Below, piece by piece: positions 57,014 through 64,000 of a stretch of DNA of 64,000 bases (position 1 is the first letter of the stretch; each line of letters starts with the position of its first letter). The DNA is from Halobacillus litoralis. GTDB taxonomy: Bacteria; Bacillota; Bacilli; Bacillales; Halobacillaceae. The translations under genes and the position numbers were made by a program. The DNA lies in the NCBI RefSeq assembly GCF_020524085.2, contig NZ_CP129016.1, positions 2,970,001 through 3,034,000 on the forward strand, written 5' to 3'. Below the pieces are notes generated by a model. It ran no database searches and was not told the origin of the DNA. It worked only from the letters and a program-made list of their open reading frames with translations.

Positions 57014-58106
57014 CTGCAAACCCCTCCGTCACTTCTCTGGCAAGACCCATAGCCGAGGCTGCTTTAATGTCATCTGGTACATTTTGACCATCTGTTAAAT
57101 ATGCGACTCCTATACCATGTGTAAGGACCATATTTACGGCATTGCCCTTCCGTGCGGTTTCATCGGCTTTGGTGAAAATCAGCTGATGGATGGGTATTTC
57201 TTTGAATTGTGCGAGAATCTCGTTCATGTCGGTATATTTACTTGTCAATCCTAAGACGAGAAAGTTTTCCGAGCTCTCATCAAAATCAATCACCTTTTGA
57301 AGTTCGCCGATGAAAGCCGAATCCCTGAAATTCCTTCCTGCCGTATCGACAAGGACGAGGTCGAAATCTTGAAAACGTTCTTTCGCCCTTTTGTAATCCT
57401 CCATGCTATATGCAACTTCAAGAGGGATATCCAAAATTTCAGCGTATGTCTTCAGCTGATCTATGGCGGCAATTCGATAAGTATCTGTTGTAATAAAACC
57501 TACGTTCAGCTGATGATTTAAAGCGGCATCCGCCGCAAGTTTTGCTAGCGTAGTCGTCTTCCCAACACCCGTCGGTCCGACTAAATGGATAAATTTCTTA
57601 TTAAAAGCAGGTTTCCCAAATGTCTTTTGTTTCATAGATTCATACAGTTCCAGTCTCAGGAGGGTCTCAAGCTCCGTAAAATCTTCAAAGCTGCTCCCCT
57701 TCTCTAATAGACGTTCAATCACATTCCCCGCGACATCTTCCGTCACTTCCTGACCTAAGAGGAACTGATAGGCCCTTTCAAGATTTTCAGGATAGGCTTC
57801 TTTACGATTTTGGATTATGGACCTTAGCTGTTTCAATTCCTCCATAATCTCATGATTTGGGTTGATTCGCGTTAAAGGGTCTTCCTTCTTCTCCATGGCT
57901 TTCGTCGCCTCAGGTACCCTTTGTTGGTGCTCATCAGAAGGGTCAATGGCAGCGATAACTTCTGTGATGTCTTTTTTGAAAAGCCCCAGAAATCCACCCG
58001 ACTTTTTCACTTTGGAATTAAGGATCACAGCATCTGTTCCCAATTCAGTTCTTACTTTTTTCATAGCTTCCGGCATTGTCGCTGCTTGGAACTTTTTCAC
58101 TCTCAC
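56997..58106 (-). CDS. flhF: FlhF, SRP-type flagellar GTPase
   Basis: FlhF is the third SRP GTPase and guides flagellar assembly to the right place. The 369 residues have a basic N-terminal B domain (MRVKKFQAATMPEAMKKVRTELG), an N domain and a G domain with GPTGVGKTTTLAKLAA, the DTAGR G3 motif and TKADE. B. subtilis FlhF has 366 residues. The start overlaps flhA by 4 bases. Confidence 0.96.
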   Translation of the reverse strand: MRVKKFQAATMPEAMKKVRTELGTDAVILNSKVKKSGGFLGLFKKDITEVIAAIDPSDEHQQRVPEATKAMEKKEDPLTRINPNHEIMEELKQLRSIIQNRKEAYPENLERAYQFLLGQEVTEDVAGNVIERLLEKGSSFEDFTELETLLRLELYESMKQKTFGKPAFNKKFIHLVGPTGVGKTTTLAKLAADAALNHQLNVGFITTDTYRIAAIDQLKTYAEILDIPLEVAYSMEDYKRAKERFQDFDLVLVDTAGRNFRDSAFIGELQKVIDFDESSENFLVLGLTSKYTDMNEILAQFKEIPIHQLIFTKADETARKGNAVNMVLTHGIGVAYLTDGQNVPDDIKAASAMGLAREVTEGFADERSS

Positions 58107-60134
58107 GCTACATTCACCACCCCTACACTCTGGACTTCGACCGTTGGATCTAATTCGTTATAAGACAATACAACCACTTGCGGAAGGAAACGATCGAGAA
58201 GTTGTTTCACATACATCCGTACCGCTGGTGAGCATAGAAGAATGGCCGTCTCTTCTTGTAAGGACATTTGTTCCACTTGTTCTGCAATGGCTGTAATAAT
58301 AGTCTGCTGACTTTCAGGATCAAGGGCTAAATAACTACCATGCTCTGTCTGCTGAATATGATCGGCAATGATTTTTTCGACTTTTCCAGAAACAGTAATG
58401 ACTTTTACTAATTGACTATCATTTTTATACTGGTTTGTAATTTGCGCAGACAAAGCTTGTCTCGCATATTCAGCTAACAGCTCTGTATCATTGGTCATTT
58501 TGGCAAAATCAGCGAGCGTTTCAAAAATGACAGGCAGATTTTTCACAGATATATTTTCCCTAAGTAATTTTGCAAGTACTTTTTGTACATCTCCGACACG
58601 TAGCGGATCTGGCGTCACTTCTTCTACAAGAATTGGATAAGATTCTTTTAAGTGGTCGATGAGCTGCTGTGTTTCCTGCCTTCCGAGCAGCGCATGAGCC
58701 TGCTGTTTAATGACTTCGGTAATATGTGTCGATACGACAGATGGAGGATCCACCACCGTATAACCAGATAGTTCTGCTTCATCTTTCTGATCTTCGGTAA
58801 TCCATTTTGCCGGAAGACCAAAGGCAGGTTCATGGGTTTCAATGCCCTCGATTCCATCACCATCACCTGGGCTCATCGCTAAATAATGGTCCAATAAAAG
58901 CTCTCCTTGAGCCACTTGGTTTCCTTTCACTTTAAGGCGATACTCATTAGGATTGAGCTGGATATTGTCTCTGATTCTTACTACAGGGATGACGATTCCA
59001 AGTTCAATCGCTAGCTGCCTCCGGATCATGACGATTCGGTCCAGGAGGTCGCCTCCTTGGTTCGTATCCGCAATCGGTATCAAGGCATATCCGAATTCAA
59101 ACTCAATCGGATCCATGCTGATCAAGTTCACTACGCTTTCTGGCGATTTCATTTGATCGCCCTCCGCTTCATCCATTTCTTCCGGCTCATCAAATTCCGG
59201 CTCATTATCTTGTCGGGATAACCAATACCCACCAAAAGCCAGAACAGCTGAAATCAGAGTTGTCAGGAAAAATGGAATCGGAGTCAAACCAAGCAGGAAG
59301 ATGGTTGCTGCAGCAATATAAAGCAACTTCGGATACCGGAGCAACTGACTGGTGACATCTGAACTCAAATTCCCTTCAGAGGCCACTCTCGTGACGACAA
59401 TACCTGTCGCTGTCGATATGAGCAGGGCAGGAATCTGACTGACAAGCCCGTCTCCTACCGTCAGACGCATGTAGGTATCGATCGCTTCGCTGAAAGACAT
59501 CCCCATCTGAACCATACCGATGATCAAACCAAAGATGATGTTGATCAAAACGATGATGATTCCAGCAATGGCATCTCCTTTAACGAATTTACTTGCCCCG
59601 TCCATCGCTCCATAGAAATCGGCTTCATTTTCAATTTTCGCCCTGCGTTCTTTTGCCTGGTGTTCATTGATCATTCCTGCATTAAGGTCTGCATCAATGC
59701 TCATCTGTTTCCCTAGCATCGCGTCCAATGTGAAACGTGCGGCAACCTCAGATACCCTCTCGGCACCTTTTGTGATGACGAGAAATTGGATAATGACTAA
59801 AATGACAAACACTACGAACCCGACAAGTGGGTTGCCGCCAATGACAAATGTTCCAAATGTCGCAATGACTCCCCCCGGCTTCCGCTTCTGAGAGAATGGA
59901 ACGAGTGGTTGAAACGTTCAACCCAAGGCGGAATAAAGTAAGTAATAGTAACAAAGTCGGGAAGACGGCAAACTGAAGTGCCTCATCCATGTTCATAGAC
60001 ACAAGGATGACAATAAGGGCAAGGGTAATATTGATCAGTATGAAAAAGCTAAGGAGCCACCCAGGCAACGGTATGACAAGCATGACGATTATTAGAATCA
60101 CGCCGATAAGTACAGATAGATCTCTTGCTGACAT
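58103..60134 (-). pseudogene. flhA: Flagellar export gate protein FlhA, frameshifted at a G6 run
   Basis: FlhA is the large export-gate component of the flagellar type III apparatus. The N-terminal part (MSARDLSVLIGVILIIVMLV to TTRSILSEAEAGG) leaves frame at a G6 run (59876-59871). The correct continuation VIATFGTFVIGGNPLVGFVVF, the FHIPEP-type region, remaining helices and the cytoplasmic domain lie in another frame. One G fewer gives 676 residues (677 in B. subtilis). If real, no flagella would form; sequencing error is a simpler explanation. Confidence 0.94.
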
Positions 60135-60151
60135 AAGGGTTTACTCCTTTC

Positions 60152-61237
60152 TTACATTTTTCTTTCTAATTGATAGACATAAGCCAATACTTCAGCTACA
60201 GCTTTATAAAACTGTTCATCAATCGGCTGATCGATTTCGGAATGCTGGTACAGTGCTCTTGCCAATGGTCTGTTTTCTACGGTGACTACATCATTCGATT
60301 TGGCCACTTCCTTGATTTTAAGTGCGATAAAATCCACACCCATGGCGACAACGTATGGAGCGTCTGACTTCGCTTCATCATATTTGATGGCGATGGCGTA
60401 GTGTGTGGGGTTGGTAATGACAACATCCGCATCCGGAACCTCACTCATCATTCTCGCAGCAGACATCTGCCGCTGCTTTTCCTTGATCTTAGCTTTAATT
60501 TGAGGATCACCTTCCATGTTTTTATGTTCATCTTTGATGTCTTTTTTTGACATGCGGATATTTTTTTCATGATCATATTTTTGGTAGGTATAATCAAGGA
60601 CGGATAAAATCAACAAAGCTAAGGCTGAGGCCAGCCCCATAATGGTCGTAATCGTACCGAAGAATGACAGCGCATCTTCCACCGATTTTTGTGACATCAT
60701 CATCATTTGGTCTTTGTTGACCCAAATGATGGCAAAGGTGATGACACCGACCATACTGATTTTCAAGAGCGATTTCAGAAGCTCAACCAATGCTCTTGCT
60801 GAGAAAATTCTTTTTGCCCCTTTGATAGGATCCAATTTTTTTAAATCCATTTTCAAAGGTTCTCCTGTAAACATAACCCCCACTTGAAGGAGGTTCGAAG
60901 CAATCCCAGCAACGACCGCTACACCCATGATCGGTGCGATGATTTTTGATATTTCCACCGTCATTTCTACAAACATAGCATGAGTCTGTTCTTGAGAAAG
61001 GTCTTTATGTATGTACTCATTGAAGGCCACTTTGTACATTCCCTTCAGTGTCCCCTCCATATAATCACCGAGCAGGAAAAGCGTTCCGAATATGAGGATC
61101 AGCAAAAATCCCGTATTCACATCTTGGCTTTTCGGGACCTGCCCCTTTTTTCTCGTATCTTCACGTTTCTTTGGTGTCGCTTTCTCTGTTTTTTCATCCG
61201 CAGCAAAATACTGGAGATCAAGCTTTAACCAAACCAT
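60152..61237 (-). CDS. flhB: Flagellar export switch protein FlhB
   Basis: FlhB switches export from rod/hook to filament substrates by self-cleavage. The 361 residues have the N-terminal QYFAADEKTEKATPKKREDTRKKGQVPKS, four membrane helices and the C-terminal autocleavage motif NPTH in VVITNPTHYAIAIKYD. The ATG at 61237 is 9 bases from GGAGG; a TTG 9 bases upstream abuts that site. Confidence 0.95.
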   Translation of the reverse strand: MVWLKLDLQYFAADEKTEKATPKKREDTRKKGQVPKSQDVNTGFLLILIFGTLFLLGDYMEGTLKGMYKVAFNEYIHKDLSQEQTHAMFVEMTVEISKIIAPIMGVAVVAGIASNLLQVGVMFTGEPLKMDLKKLDPIKGAKRIFSARALVELLKSLLKISMVGVITFAIIWVNKDQMMMMSQKSVEDALSFFGTITTIMGLASALALLILSVLDYTYQKYDHEKNIRMSKKDIKDEHKNMEGDPQIKAKIKEKQRQMSAARMMSEVPDADVVITNPTHYAIAIKYDEAKSDAPYVVAMGVDFIALKIKEVAKSNDVVTVENRPLARALYQHSEIDQPIDEQFYKAVAEVLAYVYQLERKM

Positions 61238-61242
61238 TATCT

Positions 61243-62020
61243 TCAACCTCCAAATACATGCATAAGATCACGCATCGTTGTCAGCATCGTCTCAAATAGA
61301 TTGCTTATGAGCATGACGTAAAATGTCATAGCAATGACAAGCACAGACAAGGCTACAAATATCTTCAAAGGCAAACCAACAACAAAGACATTCAGCTGAG
61401 GGACGGTTCTCGCAATAATTCCAAGCGCGATATCCACTAAAAACAGGCATCCTACAATCGGTATGGCCATGAGAAAGGCGATGACGAACATTTGATTAAA
61501 GGATTGAATAACGAAAATGATCCAACCTTCTTCTCTTAACGGTAAAAATTGATCGATAGCGATCAATTCATAGCTGTAAAACACACCGTCAATCATCAAG
61601 TGATGACCATCAACCGCTAAGATAAATAAGAGGGTTATGATATATAAGTACTGTCCAATCAATGGACTTTGAGCACCCGTCTGCGGGTCAATCACGTTCG
61701 CAATGGCAAAACCCATCTGAAAATCTATAAACCCTCCAGCGATTTGTATCGCGGAAAGAATGATGTATGCTAATAGACCGACACCGATCCCCACAGCCAT
61801 TTCTTTGAACAATAAAAGAAAGTACTCCCCGTCAATGATCAATTCAGGTGCGGGAACCGTGAAATACATGATAGCAGCTAAGAAAAAGCTGAAAGCGACT
61901 TTATGTCTCGTCGGAACGGTCCGATATGAAAAAAAGAGGCAACGTAACAAAGAAAGACGTCACCCTGACTAAAATAAGTAAAAACGCTGGCACATTGGCC
62001 CATTCTATTGTATCCAGCAT
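61243..62020 (-). pseudogene. fliR: Flagellar export protein FliR, frameshifted at a T7 run
   Basis: FliR is a membrane component of the export gate. The gene starts at the ATG 62020 (MLDTIEWANVPAFLLILVRV), 1 base after the fliQ stop. It leaves frame at a T7 run on the minus strand (A7 at 61929-61935) after VTLPLF. The other frame continues SYRTVPTRHKVAFSFFLAAI to the end, with five more hydrophobic segments. One T fewer restores 258 residues (259 in B. subtilis). It is the only one of the four frameshifts not in a G run. Confidence 0.92.
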
Positions 62021-62021
62021 A

Positions 62022-62291
62022 TTATCCCACCAGGATATTTAAGTTGTTAAAAATATTGGCTGTGAATTCAACCATATTGGTAAGCATCCAAGGGCCAAAG
62101 ACAATGAGACCAATCATAACCGCTACGATTTTCGGTATGAAGGCAAGTGTCTGTTCCTGAATTTGCGTTGTAGCCTGAAAGATACTGACAAGTAATCCGA
62201 TGGCTAGCGCCAAAACCAATAATGGGCCAGAGATAAGGAGAACGGTATAAATGCCTTCTTTAGCAAACGTGATCACCATATTACTGTTCAT
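62022..62291 (-). CDS. fliQ: Flagellar export protein FliQ
   Basis: This 89-residue export-gate protein has two membrane helices. The pattern is TFAKEGIYTVLLISGPLLVLALAIGLLVSIFQATTQIQEQTLAFIPKIVAV, typical of FliQ/SctS. It lies between fliP and fliR with short gaps. Confidence 0.96.
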   Translation of the reverse strand: MNSNMVITFAKEGIYTVLLISGPLLVLALAIGLLVSIFQATTQIQEQTLAFIPKIVAVMIGLIVFGPWMLTNMVEFTANIFNNLNILVG

Positions 62292-62308
62292 TCTTTAATC
62301 CTCCGTTC

Positions 62309-62974
62309 TTAGAAGCCTTCCAATAATGATTTTGATATTAAATACCAGCCATCGACTAAAACAAAGAGCAGAATTTTAAATGGCAGGGAGATCATGACCG
62401 GTGGCAGCATCATCATTCCCATGGACATAAGGACACTTGCGACAGCCATATCAATGACGAGAAACGGAACGAAGATCATGAACCCCATTTGAAATGCCGT
62501 TTTCAATTCACTGATGGCAAAGGCCGGGACAAGAGTCGTCAGCGGGACATCCTGGATGCTTTCAGGTGCTTCCAACCCTGAGTAATTCATAAATAAAGCA
62601 AGATCTTTTTGTCTCGTATGTTTTCCCATGAATTCTTTCATAGGTTCACTCGCTTCCTCGTAAGCTTCATCCAAAGTAATTTCTTCATTAAAGAGCGGTG
62701 TCAATGCTTGTTCGTTCACTTCCTGAAAAGTAGGAGCCATTATGAAGAAAGTGAGGAATAATGCTATACCAATGAGGACTTGATTGGGGGGCATGGATTG
62801 AGTAGCCAATGAAGTCCTGACAAAAGACAACACAATCAAAATTCTTGTGAAGCTTGTCATTAAAATTAAAATGCCCGGGGCCTGGGATAGGACCGTCAGC
62901 AGTAAAAGCAACTTGACCGAAGTTGCTACGCTTTCCGGGTCGGAACTTGAGAAGATATCAATGAATTCATTCAT
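62309..62974 (-). CDS. fliP: Flagellar export protein FliP
   Basis: FliP forms the core of the export channel with FliQ and FliR. The 221 residues, exactly the B. subtilis length, contain four membrane segments and the signatures SFTRILIVLSFVRTSLATQSMPPNQVLIG and FVPFLVIDMAVASVLMSMGMMMLPP. The ATG at 62974 follows GAGGAGGG; the upstream frame to 62998 overlaps fliO further. A C6 run here (62786-62791 on plus, G6 as written) is in frame. Confidence 0.96.
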   Translation of the reverse strand: MNEFIDIFSSSDPESVATSVKLLLLLTVLSQAPGILILMTSFTRILIVLSFVRTSLATQSMPPNQVLIGIALFLTFFIMAPTFQEVNEQALTPLFNEEITLDEAYEEASEPMKEFMGKHTRQKDLALFMNYSGLEAPESIQDVPLTTLVPAFAISELKTAFQMGFMIFVPFLVIDMAVASVLMSMGMMMLPPVMISLPFKILLFVLVDGWYLISKSLLEGF

Positions 62975-63632
62975 GCTCAGAATCCCTCCTCTTCTCATCC
63001 ATGACTTTCTTCCTTTTACCTTTCATTTCGTTCAATTGATTTTCAAACAGCTGTTGAAATTGTATGGAAGAATCACTTCCTGATTCTTGCCTGTCTTTCC
63101 ATTTTTCTGTCCATTTTTTTATGTTCAATTGAGGAGGAGATCCTCCATTGTTATCTTGATTCATCAACGTCTGCTTCGTCTCTTCTTCCGTAATTTCTGT
63201 AATGATCTGAACCGTTTCCCCCACTCCCAAAATAAAGACCTGTCCTCCAATACGAACGGCCTGGATGGAACGGTTCGGACCCAGGTTCATTCCTCCAAGA
63301 TTCTCCATCGTACGGTTTTGGCTGAACATTTTATTTTTTTGGTTAAAGAATTTAAGCAGACCATATAAGAGAGCTACCACAAAAATCAATGCAAAGATCA
63401 ACTTGACCACATTCCAGACTAGACTGCCCCCGGCATCCATTTCTACAGGGGAATTTGATGTTTGTTGATCCTCTTTTTGCCCACCTTCAGATGAAGGACA
63501 ACCCTCAAGTTGAGGGTTCTCCAAACATTCAAAGGCTGTGGGCTGCGCAAGTCCCTGGACAGGAAATGCACTCATCATCAAGATGAACAGGATAACTGCA
63601 ACTGTCACTCTTGTTGTATAAACCATGGGCAC
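62967..63632 (-). CDS. fliO: Flagellar biosynthesis protein FliO/FliZ
   Basis: This assembly factor for the FliP ring is called FliZ in Bacillus. The 221 residues have an N-terminal signal peptide (about 1-29) and an external segment with three Cys. A membrane helix (about 73-95, KLIFALIFVVALLYGLL) and the cytoplasmic FliO domain (NLGGMNLGPNRSIQAVRIGGQVFILGVGETVQII) follow. The C-terminal tail is basic and low in conservation. It overlaps fliP by 8 bases. Confidence 0.9.
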   Translation of the reverse strand: MPMVYTTRVTVAVILFILMMSAFPVQGLAQPTAFECLENPQLEGCPSSEGGQKEDQQTSNSPVEMDAGGSLVWNVVKLIFALIFVVALLYGLLKFFNQKNKMFSQNRTMENLGGMNLGPNRSIQAVRIGGQVFILGVGETVQIITEITEEETKQTLMNQDNNGGSPPQLNIKKWTEKWKDRQESGSDSSIQFQQLFENQLNEMKGKRKKVMDEKRRDSEHE

Positions 63633-63638
63633 TCCTTC

Positions 63639-64000
63639 TTAACTCAACGCTTTTTGGATAGCCTCGATCACTCGATCAGCCTGGAATGGTTTAACGATAA
63701 AATCTTTCGCTCCAGCTTGAATGGCATCCACAACCATGGCTTGCTGCCCCATAGCTGAACACATAATGACTTTGGCATCCGGGTACTGGCCTTTGATTTC
63801 TTTCAATGCCGTAATTCCATCCATCTCAGGCATCGTGATATCCATCGTGACCAAATCCGGTTGCTCCTCTTTATATAGTTCTACTGCTTTCTTGCCGTCT
63901 TCCGCTTCTCCAGCAATTTCGTAGCCATTTTTCGTTAAAATATCTTTCACCATCATTCTCATAAATGCCGCATCGTCTACGATTAAAATTCTTTCTGCCA
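63639..64000 (-). CDS. cheY: Chemotaxis response regulator CheY (first base outside window)
   Basis: CheY-P changes flagellar rotation. Its final 120 codons are complete; the first base of the start codon falls just beyond base 64000 and the visible frame begins (A)TG-GCA-GAA. The product reads AERILIVDDAAFMRMMVKDIL, with the phospho-acceptor Asp in VTMDITMPEMDG, Thr/Ser in IMCSAMGQQ and Lys in FIVKPFQADRV. It is 6 bases upstream of fliO. Confidence 0.97.
   Translation of the reverse strand, partial: AERILIVDDAAFMRMMVKDILTKNGYEIAGEAEDGKKAVELYKEEQPDLVTMDITMPEMDGITALKEIKGQYPDAKVIMCSAMGQQAMVVDAIQAGAKDFIVKPFQADRVIEAIQKALS

Noticed and set aside
44281-62020. Programmed ribosomal frameshifting as an explanation for dxr, cheA and flhA
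   Set aside because: The G6 runs lack a typical slippery heptamer and stimulatory structure, and these families are not known to use frameshifting.
1-64000. tRNA, rRNA, CRISPR array, prophage or defence genes
   Set aside because: Read through both strands; nothing with these features was seen. All large ORFs are housekeeping, sporulation, transport or motility genes.

Overview
The window is chromosomal DNA from an endospore-forming, flagellated Bacillota, best placed in the Bacillaceae. Gene order follows the Bacillus subtilis ymf/ylx/fla-che region almost gene for gene. Sporulation genes (spoIIIE, spoVFAB, ylxY) are present, and many proteins carry acidic low-complexity stretches. A halotolerant relative such as Halobacillus is likely, but the genus is inferred, not proven. 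All 63 genes or gene remnants called here lie on the minus strand, so transcription runs from high to low coordinates. I saw no tRNA, rRNA, CRISPR array, transposase or prophage gene.

Layout in transcription order. 63.9-50.4 kb is the 3' half of a fla/che operon: cheY, fliO, fliP, fliQ, fliR, flhB, flhA, flhF, flhG, cheB, cheA, cheW, cheC, cheD, a small membrane protein and sigD. swrB follows, then rpsB-tsf-pyrH-frr and uppS-cdsA-dxr-rseP-proS-polC. The rimP-nusA-ylxR-ylxQ-infB-ylxP-rbfA-truB operon comes next, then rpsO and pnpA. After these come ylxY-ymxH, spoVFA-spoVFB (dipicolinate synthase), asd-dapG-dapA, tepA-ylzJ and spoIIIE. The last block is ymfC, a nucleoside ABC importer (nupN-O-P-Q), the ymfF-ymfH-ymfI cluster, ymfJ, ymfK, rodZ-like ymfM, pgsA, cinA, recA and the start of rny.

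Six genes are interrupted relative to their families. dxr, cheA and flhA each have one surplus G in a G6 run, and fliR has one surplus T in a T7 run. pnpA has an in-frame TAG in place of a conserved Gln codon, and spoVFA has an in-frame TGA. In every case the downstream part is intact and the repaired length matches the family. dxr is expected to be essential, so base-calling or assembly error is the first explanation. Two other G6/C6 runs (cdsA, fliP) are in frame, and three of the four indels are in motility genes, so real variation has not been excluded.

The most unusual structure is a non-coding composite repeat of about 0.5 kb. It has three copies (about 15340-15917, 19493-20033, 35258-35752), each at a transcription-unit boundary. 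It has imperfect inverted ends and two large nested palindromes with a short linker between them. Two copies, in opposite orientation, share an 81-bp core with one mismatch. It looks like a non-autonomous mobile element or a structured extragenic repeat; I cannot give it a known name. Other points are the absence of ribF between truB and rpsO, the absence of mlpA beside ymxH, a 34-codon membrane-peptide ORF overlapping the spoIIIE start, and a 24-bp palindrome upstream of the rny promoter.
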